A stretch of DNA of 64,000 nt from Pinguiococcus pyrenoidosus (lineage: Eukaryota > Sar > Pinguiophyceae > Pinguiochrysidales > Pinguiochrysidaceae): NCBI GenBank assembly GCA_019677205.1, contig JAAMXY010000290.1:1-64000 (forward strand), given 5' to 3'. The notes beneath the pieces are model-generated. The model was not told the DNA's origin. It did not search any database and saw only the letters and a list, made by a program, of their open reading frames with translations. Made by a program: the position numbers and the translations under genes. This document shows positions 20,515 through 31,133 of the stretch, in pieces (the first letter of the stretch is position 1; every line of letters starts with the position of its first letter).

Positions 20515-21360
20515 CGCGCTCGGAGACCTGCCGAGGCGGCTCCGGTGCCGAGGGATCTGCGGCCCGCCAAGCTGATCTCGAGCGGCGGAGCGGCCTCGAG
20601 CCCGTGGCTTGCCACCAAGCAAGCCGCGTGGCACGCGGGGTGGCACCACAGTGGGTGACAGACGCAAAAGGGCACCGAAGGACCGCGTCTTAGGCTCCGC
20701 CTCAGGCTCCGCCGTCGCCTCCGCCGCCGGCAGGAAGCGACCAGTTCGAGACAGAAAGACGCCGGCGCGGGCACAGCTGCGGAGCGGCGGACAGAGACGA
20801 GAAGCGGATGACGCTGCATTGGACTCTGTGTTCTGCTTCAGATTTTACTATGATATATAAAACTTCAAAAAATGAGATATTGTATTTTTTGAAATGGACG
20901 GCGTTTCTCGGCGCCGCATGGATTTTGAAAATATCCTCAAGAATGGATCTTACGGAGAATCTTATATTATGCGTAAATGATTTTTCAAATACAGATAACG
21001 GTATTTCTGCTCCTTTTTTTGATTTGTTTTTCGTAGAAGTTTCGATACCCTACTATAGATCGTACTGTACCCCTTGCCGTACGGTGGTACGCCCAGTACA
21101 CTTCAGATCTGGATACAATCAAAAGAAGAACGGCGGAGGACAGAGACTCGAAAACGCGCGCCAAAATTGACGTCCCGAAGTGCTCCGCTCACGCGTTCCC
21201 GCCAAAGCAGTTCAGTTTCCCGCCGCGCGTCTTCCTCACTGCGTCCCCCCTTCCCTCTCCTTTCCCGCCTCTCCCCGACTCGTCAGCTTCCACCTTGGCG
21301 GTGCGTGCCCCCGGGCCCGGACGCAGGCTTGCGCGCGCGCAGGCGTGGCCGGCTGTCCGC
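20515..21360. other. Intergenic region with AT-rich island and GTAC motifs
   Basis: No gene is supported. 20515-20830 is GC-rich upstream DNA of the SH3b-like gene. About 20840-21075 is A/T-rich (TTTACTATGATATATAAAAC, TTGTATTTTTTGAAATGG). At about 21058-21105 there is a GTAC-rich stretch (CGTACTGTACC, CGTACGGTGGTACGCCC, AGTACAC) just before the membrane-protein gene that begins near 21361. Short frames here look fortuitous. Confidence 0.4.
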
Positions 21361-23244
21361 ATGTCCGACAGCTCGAAGCGCAAGGAAGTNNNNNNNNNNN
21401 NNNNNNNNNNNNNNNNNNNNNNNNNNNNNNNNNNNNNNNNNNNGCTGCGGCGCCGCTGAGGCCCGTTACGGCGCTGCGGCAGCGCGTCGTGGTCTCTGTC
21501 GCGCCGCGCCAGGCCGCCGACGACGGCAGAGTGGTGTTCCACGACGCGGTGACCAGGGCAGAGCTGGTGGACGCGAAGAGAGGCGCGCAGCAGCAGCACA
21601 GAGAGTCGTTGGAGCTCATGAAGCGCTATCAGCGCAAGCGAGAGGAGCTTCAGCGGCTCCGCGAGGCGCTTCTGAAGCGGAAAGTGCGCGCCAGGCTCCA
21701 GCAGCGGCGCCAGGAAGGTGGGTGCAGCTCTGGCGACCCTGCAGAAGCACCATCGGGCGGCTCCGGCCGCTGGCGACGTGGAAGCGGCCTGCCCAAGGGG
21801 GGGCATCTGATGATCTGCGTCCTCCTCGCATGCTGCCTACGGTGCGCGGGCGCGCTTAGATGCGGATCCGGGCTGCACCGAGGCGGACGTAAGTCAGTAG
21901 GCAAGCCGCTGAGCATCTCGAGGCCTCACGACCTGAGGAAGCGCTTGCTCGCAGCGCCAAGGGGGATTGAAGGTATGTCGCTGGCCAGCGAGAGGTGTCA
22001 CCGTTTCCATTGAAAGCCTGGTGAAGTGACCCATGGCCTTCTGGTTTTTTCTTCCTTAACCTCGTCTGGGCTTTAGAATCCGCGGTCGATCTGGATCGCG
22101 TGGTGGCCTCTTATCGCGAGGCGCTGCTGCCTCCTTTGGAGGCCGCGGGAAACGCCACTTTCACGTCCGACTTCCATCCGCCGTCCGATCTGTCCAAGAC
22201 CGCCAAGAAGTGGTCGGATAACATGAGCGAGGACCTCCCAGACCTGCAGTGCCAGGTGGAGATGGCCACGGCGACGGCGCCGGGCGTAGCGGTCATTCGC
22301 TGGAATGCCACATGGACGCCGGCGAGTCTCCTCTGGTTGGAGACGCTCGGGTCGGCATGGCCAGGCGTGGAGGTCTGCACGTACACGATTCTGGATCGGT
22401 ATGACCAAGAGTCGCGGTTCTCATGGAAGGCGCTGCAGAGGCTCTTCGGTACGGCTTTCACAACCGGAAAGCTGTGGTTGCCGATCGCGGCGATGAAAGG
22501 CTCGTCTGTTGTCGAGTATGAATCGAGGGCCAAAAGCGACGGCCCTCCGCAACTACGGATCTCACGGGTCCGGGAGGAATACGAGTACGTGCCTCTTCTT
22601 CATCTGTCTGGAGCAGATGAGAGACCGAGCATGGATATCCAGCCGGCGTCGCTCTACCCACGCGTCTCACCAGCCCTTCCCGTTTCGCTCTTCTGCTTTG
22701 CTTTGCTTTGCTTTGCTTTGCTTTGCTTTGCTTTGCTTTGCTTTGCTTTGCTTTGCTTTGCTTTCCTTTCCTTTCCTTTCCGTTTCTCTGCTTTTCTCTG
22801 CTTGGCCACAGGCTTCTCGCTCTGTTTGATGCGAAGCGCGTCAGGAATCGTCGTGTGGCCCGTGATTTCCTCGAGTTCCTTTCCACGCGACGGCCCGTCG
22901 GTGTCGATGAGATTGAGTGGGATGCGCAAGTCAGGAAGCGCTGCGATGTCACGTCCGTGCCTGGTATGGGGCAATTCGACATCGACGGGCTCAGCGAGTC
23001 GTCTCGAAGTCGAGCGTACGATGCGGGGCTGGTTGGGTTCGGCGTGGCGTCCTCGTTTGTGCTCGCGCTCGGCGTGCTCCTCAGCGTGTATGTGCTTCAG
23101 GGGGAAGGCGTCCTAAGATCCGGCTTTGGCCCAGGCAAGGAAGTCGAGGAGTCCTTCTTCGTCGGCGGTGTGCGACAAACAGGCACACTGAGAATCAACT
23201 CGAAAGGCATCGACTATCGCGTAGTGGACGAAGCCAGTGAATGA
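21361..23244 (+). CDS. Membrane protein of unknown function, exon 1 broken by an N gap
   Basis: Coding begins at about the ATG at 21361 (MSDSSKRKE) and runs into 54 Ns (21390-21443). After the gap a helical, basic segment follows (SLELMKRYQRKREELQRLRE). A phase-1 donor at 21718 or at 21973 leads to the exon at 22077 (SAVDLDRVVASYREALLPPL, GVAVIRWNATWTPASLLWLE). The exon near 22812-23244 ends in a membrane segment (VGFGVASSFVLALGVLLSVY) and a basic/hydrophilic tail. The intron between about 22600 and 22811 holds a CTTTG repeat; its donor is uncertain. The RWNATW...KGSSVVEYE pattern faintly recalls NTF2-like DUF2358 proteins of plastids. The frame across the gap cannot be trusted, because the ATG and the downstream frame do not match at the stated gap length. 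Confidence 0.5.
21390..21443. other. Assembly gap, 54 N
   Basis: Unresolved bases inside the first exon of the membrane-protein gene. The stated size is probably an estimate, so the reading frame is undefined across it. Confidence 0.98.
22696..22780. repeat. CTTTG(13)-CTTTC(4) microsatellite in an intron
   Basis: Thirteen CTTTG units run straight into four CTTTC units within a pyrimidine-rich intron, ahead of the acceptor near 22811. It reads open on both strands, which creates spurious Lys/Gln- or Leu/Cys-rich frames. Confidence 0.95.
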
Positions 23245-23749
23245 GTTGAGTGGAGCGGAGCGCAGCGCAGCGCAGCGACGAATCCACGTTTGACCCTGCA
23301 CAGGAGAGACCTGGGGACCTTCGGCGAATCATGAAATACCCTTACGTCGTTGGTACTCCAAGAGCTTTGTGACTACTTGACAGTCCAAGTTGCCCAAACT
23401 CTGACACACGTTCGGACCTACTTGTGATACGACATACATGATAAGGACTAAGGTGGTGCTCACCGCGACGGACATCATCACACACGCACAGCGCTCACGA
23501 AGCAGCAAGACACGCTTCGCTCTTTGATCGATAAGGAAGGTGAGCGACCGCAAAGGCCATCCAGTGGAGACCTTCCTGGCTAGATCCTCAGCTAATGAAA
23601 TCGCCACGGTGACATTCTCGTTTGGTGTGTGCCATGCACCCAGCGTTTCCCTTCACAACCGTACACTGCACTGTGGCCTAAGCGTTCGCGTGGCTCACCA
23701 CGGACCGCGAGCCGCAACTGTCCTCGGTGGCGTCTCCTGCTCCTGCCCC
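23245..23749. other. Intergenic region, no feature seen
   Basis: About 500 bp between the convergent ends of the membrane-protein gene and the CK1 gene. It starts with a short GCAGC-type repeat (GCGCAGCGCAGCGCAGCG near 23260). Nothing else is supported. Confidence 0.4.
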
Positions 23750-26380
23750 TCATGACGACATCCGCCGCGAATTGGATCGCACGCGGCTGCTCGAGCTCTT
23801 CGGTCGTCCTCCCGACTGTACACCAAGCTTGACCTTGCCGTTGCCGAAGAGGGGCACGTGGCCGGAAGATCCGCTCGCCAGCCCGTCCGCGCCGCCGCCT
23901 CGATTGGACGAGCCGCTCTGGGTTCTCCCGGTGGGGGCGTACGGCGAGTTCGATCCATAGCCGTAGGAGCCGCGCGAGAACACGGGATTCGCACTGTTCG
24001 GGCGGCCTCCACTGGTCTTCGGGCGGCGCTGGCCAGTGGATCTTGACGCCAAGCCGCTGCTGGAGCTGCGCGAGTGCGGCGGGAAGCCGTTGTACCGAGA
24101 AGGTCGAGAAGAGCTACCCTGCTGATTGCGGCTGTAGCCCGCGCGGCCCCCGTGCCCGGACGCGGAGCCTCCGCCCTGCCCCGCCTCCTGTTCGTACGAC
24201 GTGCGGGGTCTCTGGGGCAAGCCGCTGTCCCCGCCACCTTGGCCGTTGGAGCCCCACCACATGCCGCCCGCGCCCGCGCCCTGCGCATTCTCCGCCGCGC
24301 TCCCACCTCCGCTCCGGCCGCCGCCGGCGCTCGAGTTGCTGAAGGTGTGGACGCGGCTCCTGCGATACCGCATCATGCCTCTTGCGGACGCCACCGCGTA
24401 GCTGCCATCGCCATTTCGGCCCGTGAACGACGCAGAGCCAGGCCGGCCGGCGGAGTCGGTCCCGTCCTGCGCCTCGCCGGTCGAGTTCTGCCGCAGCTGC
24501 GGCACTTCCACACTACCGGAGACGACGCCCCGGGTCGGCTGGCCGTCTCCTTGCTGCAGCTTGGATCCATCCACCGCCCAACCCTGGGCCACTCCGCCGG
24601 GTATCTCGATCGGGCCCGTTCCCCCGGCGAGGGGATCCGAGGCCCTCCCATCGTTCGGATTCGGGTTCACGCGCGTCTCCATGCCGCTCTGACCCCAGGC
24701 CCGGGGGAACCAAGAGCTGAAGGTGCCCCCCGCACGCTTGTCGCCCGCTTCGTCCGCGGTGCCCTGGGACACCCGACTGTCTCTCTTCCGGGGATCCGAG
24801 TCGCTCGCGTGGGATTTCCTCCGGAAGAGATTCGAGGCGCGCGAAATGCGTGACGAGACTGCAGGTGCTGCGGAACCTGCGTTTGCCGCCGCCGCCGCTG
24901 CCTCCGCTGCCTTGCCGTCGTCCTTCTCGGGGTTGTCCGCATGCCCGGACCTCGGCGTCGTGCCCAGCACCTCGCTCCCCGCGGTCTCGACTTTGTGCTC
25001 GTTGCCGTTGCTCTGCGCCCGTCGGAGCGTGCGGGTCATATCCTGAGACCGTTCTTCACCTTGCGGCGCCAGGGCGGCGGCGGTGTTCGGTCGCCGCGTG
25101 CTCTGATCGTTGAACTGCGTCGGCGTGGCCTGCTGGTTCTGGCCGGCGGCGGGAACGGAGGGCGGCACGGACCCCGAGGTCCCGTCCGCGACGGCCTCCC
25201 AGTCCCATACGAAGTCCTGATCTGCAAAGCCTTCCTCCTGATACAGATCTCGGAAGAGGCCCCGCAGGTAGGTCATGTTGGGCTTGGCGTCGAACTTCAG
25301 GCTGCGGCAGTACGCGAGGTAGTCGGCGAACTGCGACGGCAGCCCGTCGCAGAGCTGCTGCACGGACACCGCCTGCTTCTTCTCCAGAATCATGCGGTAC
25401 TTCTTCTGCGCGTTTCTCGCCTTCAGCCCCTGCCACGGCAGGCCGCCCTTGAGGAAATAAACTAATACGTAACCTATCGATTCCAGGTCGTCCCGCCTGC
25501 TCTGCTCGATGCCCAGGTGGTTGTTCACGCTGGCGTAGCGGGGCGTGCCCGTCAAGCTCCTCCCGTCGCGGTGAGGAATGTGCTGCAGGGTCCGCGGATG
25601 CCGGTATCGCTTGCTAAGTCCGAAGTCGATGCAGTACACTAATCCCTGCTCCGCGCTCCCCGGACATCCCGTCACGAAGTTGGCCGGCTTGATGTCGCGG
25701 TGAATCAAATGGCAGTTGTGCAGGGTCTCGACTCGCTCTAACATCTGATCTGCTATCTGTAGTACCGTGCGGAGGCTGAACCGCCGGCCACATTTGTTGA
25801 ACTGGTCCTGCGGAGCGCAAAGGACCAAGCGAGGCAAAGGGAGGGGGGAAAAGGGGGAAAGGGGGGAAAACGAGACAGGCCGTTAGCATCACCTCTGAGC
25901 CGCTCTCCGTCACGGTCGTCCACTGCTCTCGAGGGGTGCGTGCTCCCTCGTTTCTGGCACTCTTCCACTTTGGACCGAGCAAGGCCCGAGTTGCCTTCCA
26001 CAAACCGCGAGTTCCCGGGCGTTCTTCGTTTTGGCGAGGTGCTGACACCGCCTCATCAAGTTGCGCGCCTCTTGGCGGCGTCTCTGGCGCTTGCGGCTCA
26101 CCTCTAGTGACGGGCCCAGAAGCTCCATGACCATGACGTTGTAGTTCTCATGCGTCCCGAAGAAGAAGACCCGGCCGAAGCCGAGGCAGCCCAGCATCTC
26201 GCGGTAGACTTTGTACTCGTGACGCAGCTGCGGACAGCGCGCGCCATGCTTCTCGAACTTGATGGCCACCTTCTCGTTCGCCGCGGTCACGCCCAGGTAG
26301 ATATCTCCGAAGGAGCCGCCACCCAGGCGCTTGCTTATCCGGTACTTGCCGTTGATCCACACGGGGTTCCGACTGCTCAT
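23750..26380 (-). CDS. Casein kinase 1 family protein kinase with long C-terminal tail
   Basis: Exon 1 (26102-26380) and exon 2 (23750-25807) join in phase 0 across a 294-nt intron, giving about 778 residues. The junction rebuilds the CK1 signature LLGPSLE|DQFNKCGRRFS. The kinase core (about 8-290) has the Gly loop LGGGSFGDIYLG, the VAIKFEKH lysine, the catalytic loop LIHRDIKPANF, IDFGLSKRY (DFG), and a CK1-type TPRYASVNNHLG in place of the APE motif. The tail of roughly 480 residues is Ser/Gly/Arg/Gln-rich and predicted disordered (SSSSGLASR, SGGRPNSANP). Such tails regulate CK1 activity and localisation. CK1s act in Wnt-like signalling, clocks, DNA repair and ciliary function; the role here is unknown. 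Confidence 0.92.
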
Positions 26381-28375
26381 GTTGCCGTCTTTCGACGCCT
26401 CGCTGGCTACGGTCGACGCTCCTCAGCTGCGCTAGAGCCGCGCTGTCATATCCGCGCGCGCGCGCCACGCGTCACCAAACGGGTCGCCGAGTCGAGGTGG
26501 CGTCCGGAGGGGGCCACGCGCCGGCGCAGGTCTTTCTGCGCGGCGTGGAAAGCGCCTCCGATACGGACGAGCCCGGCCCGGACTCGCGGTCCACCGTGGT
26601 CGCGCGCCGCGCAGGCTTCCGATCGCCGCTCCTCGCGCGCCCTCGGCCTCAGAAAGTCGCCGAGCAGGGGGGTGGAACGCGGAGAAGTCCAGACGTGCGC
26701 GGAGACGCGCGCGCGGTGGAGCCGCTTCGGTGTCCTTCGGCGCCTCCTACTAACCTCCGAAAGTAGTTTTACTAGAGGGGTCTCCAGCGGTTTCAGTTCG
26801 CGGTTGCTGGAGGCGCGCCTCGGGAGTTGTGTAACGTCCCGTGGTGGGGCACGCCGCCTGATTGGTGGAGCCGGCGGCGAGGAACCGTGGAACACGCGAA
26901 GCAAGCGGGTGCTGCACGTTCCTCGCGCGGGGATTGGCTGCGGCGTGATTTCTACGACAGCTTATTCGCCCGGGCGTCGCACCACAAGGATGGGATTGGA
27001 GATTTGCAGAGGATGCACCTTCCATACGACAGGGACATCACAGGCGTATCTACCATTGGCCCTTAGAGGCCCGCAGTATGCACAGAATTGCGCGGCCTCG
27101 TCAATCACCACCCCAGCCAATGAGAGGCGGTGGCGCGTGCGCGGAAGTGGCGTTGTCCCTGCTGCAAATGGCTCGCGCATCAGGATGTGCTGTCATTGTG
27201 CGTACGGAATTGGGCTGCACCCCAAGCCTCCGACACGCCTTCTTTCACACGCTGGCCAACGCATCCGCCGCCGTCAATCATGCCTCTCCCATTCTGCGTC
27301 GCGCCTGTGACGTGTTACATTCTGGACTTCAAGCCCCTCTCAAAGGCCTCACTCGCTTGGCTGGGCAGGCAGGTAGCTAGCTAGTGTAGCTAGTGGTGTA
27401 GCTAGCTGCTAGGTAGGTGCGAAGCTGCCTGGACGTTCAGGCACCAGGCAGCGCTCGGGGCAGCGTGCATGGGTCGGTCCGTGGGCCGTGGCGTGCGTGC
27501 GTGGGTCCGCGGGCCGTGGCGTGCGTGCGTCGCTGCCGCTCTAATCGTCTATCATGTGACGTGCCATTCGATAGCTAGCTAGCTACACATTTGCTTGATC
27601 AAGTCAAGCAAGAAGGAAGTCAACTGGCTGCTTGCTTGAGCAAGCAACACAAAAACTCGAAACTCAAAAAGCTCGCTGGTGTAAGAAACTCAGCCAGATT
27701 CAAACTCAAAGTCCCAACCGCCGGCCGGCGGGGCGGGGCCAGCCGACGTCGGTGCTGACGTCGCCGCGCATGATGTTTCCCCAGTTTCCTTCTCTTTCTC
27801 TGGCGGAATCCCCCGCTCTGCGAAGTCGGCCCGGTGGCTGGCAGGCCGAGCTGGCGTGTCCCAACTCCGTTTCGAACCGTTGCGGGGCTGGACGCTTGGT
27901 TGGGCGAAAGGCTACAGCGCATGTCTACATTTTCTACGAATGCCTGGCCGCGCATTGGATACCCGCGTCATCGGTAGTTTCAGGGTGACGAAACCGGCTC
28001 GGCATTCGTTGGTTCAAAGCCGTGGAGGTCCGCCATTCGCGCTTTTCGTTGCTGTCCGCCTCCTATTCTGCGCTGTGCTTTGCCTTCCGAGCCCAGCCGA
28101 AGCTCCTCGAACCTTCCGGAATCGGCGCTCGCCCGCAAAACGCCGTCGGTTCGAACGTGCGGCCAGACTCCGGAGCGATCGAACCCTCTTATCGAACCTG
28201 TTCCATGGCGAATTAGCACGAACTCCACTCCGTCTGGGTGGGGGACCAATCCACACTCGCGCAAACCCTCTAACACCGGCGCAGATTCGTCGCGCTCCCA
28301 CGCACGCAGGGTACATCGCGCTCGCCGCGCTCTTCTCGCGGGTGACGTCGTCTGCAGCACGGAAGCGCTAGCAGC
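26381..28375. other. Two-kilobase gene-poor region with CCAAT boxes and short repeats
   Basis: No gene is supported over almost 2 kb, the longest such gap in the window. 26381-26750 is very GC-rich CK1 upstream DNA with no coding character. 26850-27130 contains at least five CCAAT/ATTGG boxes. 27365-27420 and 27575-27590 repeat GCTAGCTA units, and 27470-27535 contains a near-perfect tandem duplication of about 30 bp (GTCCGCGGGCCGTGGCGTGCGTGCGT). 27632-27647 is an inverted repeat, TTGCTTG-AG-CAAGCAA. Long open frames occur on both strands in 27.8-28.4 kb, but they lack family resemblance and lie immediately upstream of the plastid-targeted gene. Confidence 0.4.
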
Positions 28376-29161
28376 ATGAAGAGCTTTGCGGTCGCGAGCG
28401 CGGCGCTCTGCGCCGCTGTCGCGCTTCTCCACGTCGACATGGTGTTCGCCTTTCGCCGGCTGCCCGTGAAGATGGCCGTGAGTGCGGCGCCGCCGCTCCA
28501 GGCCGCGCCGAGCAAGCCGAGGGACGCGGGGTGGGTGGTGGCGGCGGCGTCCAGACACAACAGCGTGCTGCAGTCGCTGGACGCCGCTCTTCAAGACGTG
28601 AGCGCCAGAAGCCAGGGGGCCTCTCTGGCGCTGCTGCGCATCAGCGTGCCATACGGCGCTGAGCCCGACGCGGCCCTGGCCGCTGCCGCCGTAGAGAAGG
28701 CGAGGGAAGGCCTGGAGCTCAAGGACGGCGCCATCCTGGGCCTCGTGACGCCCATGAGAGATGCGGATGAGCACGTCGTGCGGATCAGCTTGGGCAACTT
28801 CCGCGACGCGGGCGCCAAGGTGTTCCACCTGGCGGCCGGACAGAGCCTGGACCGGCAGTCACAGCTCTTCGCGACCAACGAGGACAAGCGCCTGCTCCTG
28901 TACCCGCGCGAGGACTTCCTCGAGGACGGCATGGACGGCTTCCTGGATCGCATCTACCACACCGACCCAGGCGCGCATCCGCTGGGGGAGCCTGCCTGGG
29001 AAGAGGACGTGCTCTTCACCGCCGACCTGGCGACGGGGGAATTGACGATCTACGAAGAGGGGCTTTTGGGAGTGCAACTCGCGGCGGTGAACGACCTCGA
29101 GAAGAAGTGGCCCTGGTGGCAGCAGTCGCTGGTGCCAATGCTTAGATGGCTTGATCGGTAG
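28376..29161 (+). CDS. Putative plastid-targeted protein with bipartite leader
   Basis: A single exon of 261 residues. The leader MKSFAVASAALCAAVALLHVD is a signal peptide; it is followed by MVFAFRRLPVKMAVSAAPP. Cleavage before the Phe, followed by a basic, Ser/Ala/Pro-rich stretch lacking acidic residues, matches the 'ASAFAP'-type bipartite presequence used to enter red-derived complex plastids. The mature part has alternating helices and strands (SLALLRISVPYGAEPDAAL, RLLLYPREDFLEDG, LFTADLATGELTIYEEG). It ends WPWWQQSLVPMLRWLDR, an amphipathic or membrane-associating tail. I do not recognise the family. No intron is needed, and codon use matches that of the neighbours. Confidence 0.7.
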   Translation: MKSFAVASAALCAAVALLHVDMVFAFRRLPVKMAVSAAPPLQAAPSKPRDAGWVVAAASRHNSVLQSLDAALQDVSARSQGASLALLRISVPYGAEPDAALAAAAVEKAREGLELKDGAILGLVTPMRDADEHVVRISLGNFRDAGAKVFHLAAGQSLDRQSQLFATNEDKRLLLYPREDFLEDGMDGFLDRIYHTDPGAHPLGEPAWEEDVLFTADLATGELTIYEEGLLGVQLAAVNDLEKKWPWWQQSLVPMLRWLDR

Positions 29162-29737
29162 CTCTGATTTTGGCCTGCCCTAGTGATGAAAGGAAAGAAA
29201 GGAGAGGAGACACGAGGCATGACCAGCTTGGTGCGGGGAGAAGGGTCCGTGGTGCGTGCGGGGGTACCTGGCTGAGTGGCTGTTCCCCCCTCGCTGCATA
29301 TGTAACATTGCCTGTCGATAGTTCAGCAAGCGGAGCGGGCGGCATCAACGGCAGGCTGCTTCCTGAAGGAGCAGCCTGTGCGCATGGACGCCTTTTGAAG
29401 ATCATAGTCTTGGTGCTTCTATTTTTGTTCTGTTCTGAAGTTGATGAATAAGCTGAAACAGATTTTGTCCCGTTGAAGCCGCGACTCGCTGTGCTGTTGA
29501 AGAGCACCCCATCTCTTGGTGCGCATCGCCTCGTCGCAAGCTTCCTCAATCGGGCCAACGAAGCACTTCACACGAGCACGCACAGAAGATGGTTCAGGAG
29601 GGGTACAGAAAGAAAAGCGAAGCAAACGTATCCCGAAGCAGTGTGATCAAGAGGAAGCTTCTTGCCTTCTCTTCGATCTACCTGGCCTCCGTGCTAAGAA
29701 GAGTAGCGGAACGCCCTCGTGTATGCAAAACCCGCCT
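29162..29737. other. Intergenic region, no feature seen
   Basis: About 580 bp between the convergent ends of the plastid-targeted gene and the membrane-protein gene. Both strands contain short open frames without recognisable content. Confidence 0.4.
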
Positions 29738-30997
29738 CTACATGGACTTCAGATAAGTGGCGTGCCCACCAAAAGACTGCGCGGAAGGGACCGCCTGCTC
29801 GGCCGGGATGGTGGACGCAAGCAGCGGTTAGTCATCTCTGCCTGTACACCTACCTCTCAGAAAGACTAAGAACACCCCGACTTACCCGCATCTGAAACTC
29901 AGGTGTCGGTCGACCGCCTCCATGCGAATAGGCTGTCTGAGACAACATCACGGCGGTGGTCACGGACGGATGCGTATGCAGCGAAACCTCGTCACTGGAT
30001 TGACTTGAGCGCCTCCGATAGTGGGTCGCCGGATGAGACCCAAGCGCGCCGTCGGAGACATACATCCTCCCGGTCTGCGCAAAATGCTGATCGAAGCCAA
30101 GTCCATCGGCGGATTGCCTTGAATGGGAAGCGCAGCAACCGGCGGACGGTCCGTATGAGCCTTCGATGTCCCCAAAGTGCATCGGAAGATCGTCCTTCTT
30201 GTGCCTCTCTGTGATTTTCCCCCAGCATATGACGAGAAAGCGCGAAGACAAGGCATGAGCAAACATTGCGCTTGGTGCGATAAACCAGGAACTTCTCACA
30301 ACAAAGTTCGCAAGACGCTTCCACGGGGAGGGGGAGGATGAGACAACTCACACGGCAAGTATCACGCAACGCATGGAAGCATCGCAAGGGCTTTCGCGGC
30401 TTCGAGAGGTCTGGGGCACAGCTAGTTTCACGTCAGCTTACCGCCATCCCAGAACGTCTTTGCGCTCCTCATGAAGGCTGCCGGAGACTGATTGCGCTGT
30501 GCGAGGAAGGCCACAGCTGTGACAACCACACCGAGGAGTAGAAAGAGAACCAGAATCATCCCGAGAGCAACGTTTCGCGAGTCTTCGTGCTAGTTCGGAA
30601 GAAGAACCGCGTCGCTCATGCCCGCGTGGACACAGTCGCCCGCGCGGTGCGCATCCGCCAGATCCGAATGCTGCAATTGAGACCACGAGCCGTGCCGGAG
30701 GTGCCGGTGAGTTTCAGAGTTACCGTCGAGGGAACGACAAGGTCTCTCGGAGGGCTCTGGTTTCGCGGACCTGCGATCTGCGATCTGCGATGTACCGTTC
30801 TGGATCGATAGTGCCGCTTCCGCCCCGGCGCTGCTTTCCGGAGTTTGCGGAGTTGTGTGCGACTTTCGAAGTTCTTTGGAGTGCAGCGACAACTTGGATG
30901 ACACGGCTAGAAGGAGCGAAAGGAAAGCAGAGAGCGAACTATCGCCTCTTCGCTCACGGTGCCTGCTCCTCGATTCTTTGAGACCACAGCGTAGCAT
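29738..30997 (-). CDS. Single-pass membrane protein of unknown function
   Basis: Proposed exons are 30632-30997, 30442-30589, 29886-30208 and 29738-29776, with phases 0, 1 and 0, giving 291 residues. An N-terminal hydrophobic stretch (SLSAFLSLLLAVSSKLSL) resembles a signal anchor. The second exon supplies a clear membrane helix (NVALGMILVLFLLLGVVVTA). A Ser/His-rich cytosolic tail (DGERHKKDDLPMHFGDIEGS) follows, ending SFGGHATYLKSM at a stop. The three downstream exons fit each other very well. The first junction needs a 42-nt intron (30590-30631); without it an in-frame TAG at about 30590 interrupts the gene just before the membrane helix. No family is recognised. Confidence 0.5.
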
Positions 30998-31133
30998 GAG
31001 ACAACCAGAGACGTAACCTGGGAGCCAAGCCAAAACTTCAACTCCTGCAGCCGCAACGCCCAACCTCCAACGAACTGTGGCTGCTGCGGCTTCCCTCCTT
31101 CCAAAACCTTTTATTTTACGACCCGTGCCATAC

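Noticed and set aside
22690-22982. Lys/Ser/Gln-repeat or Leu/Cys/Phe-repeat open frames on both strands
   Set aside because: They are translations of the CTTTG microsatellite within an intron of the membrane-protein gene.
26150-27310. 386-codon plus-strand frame overlapping the CK1 start
   Set aside because: Its first part is antisense to CK1 exon 1, and the rest is Arg/Pro-rich with no domain. The overlap makes it likely to be chance.
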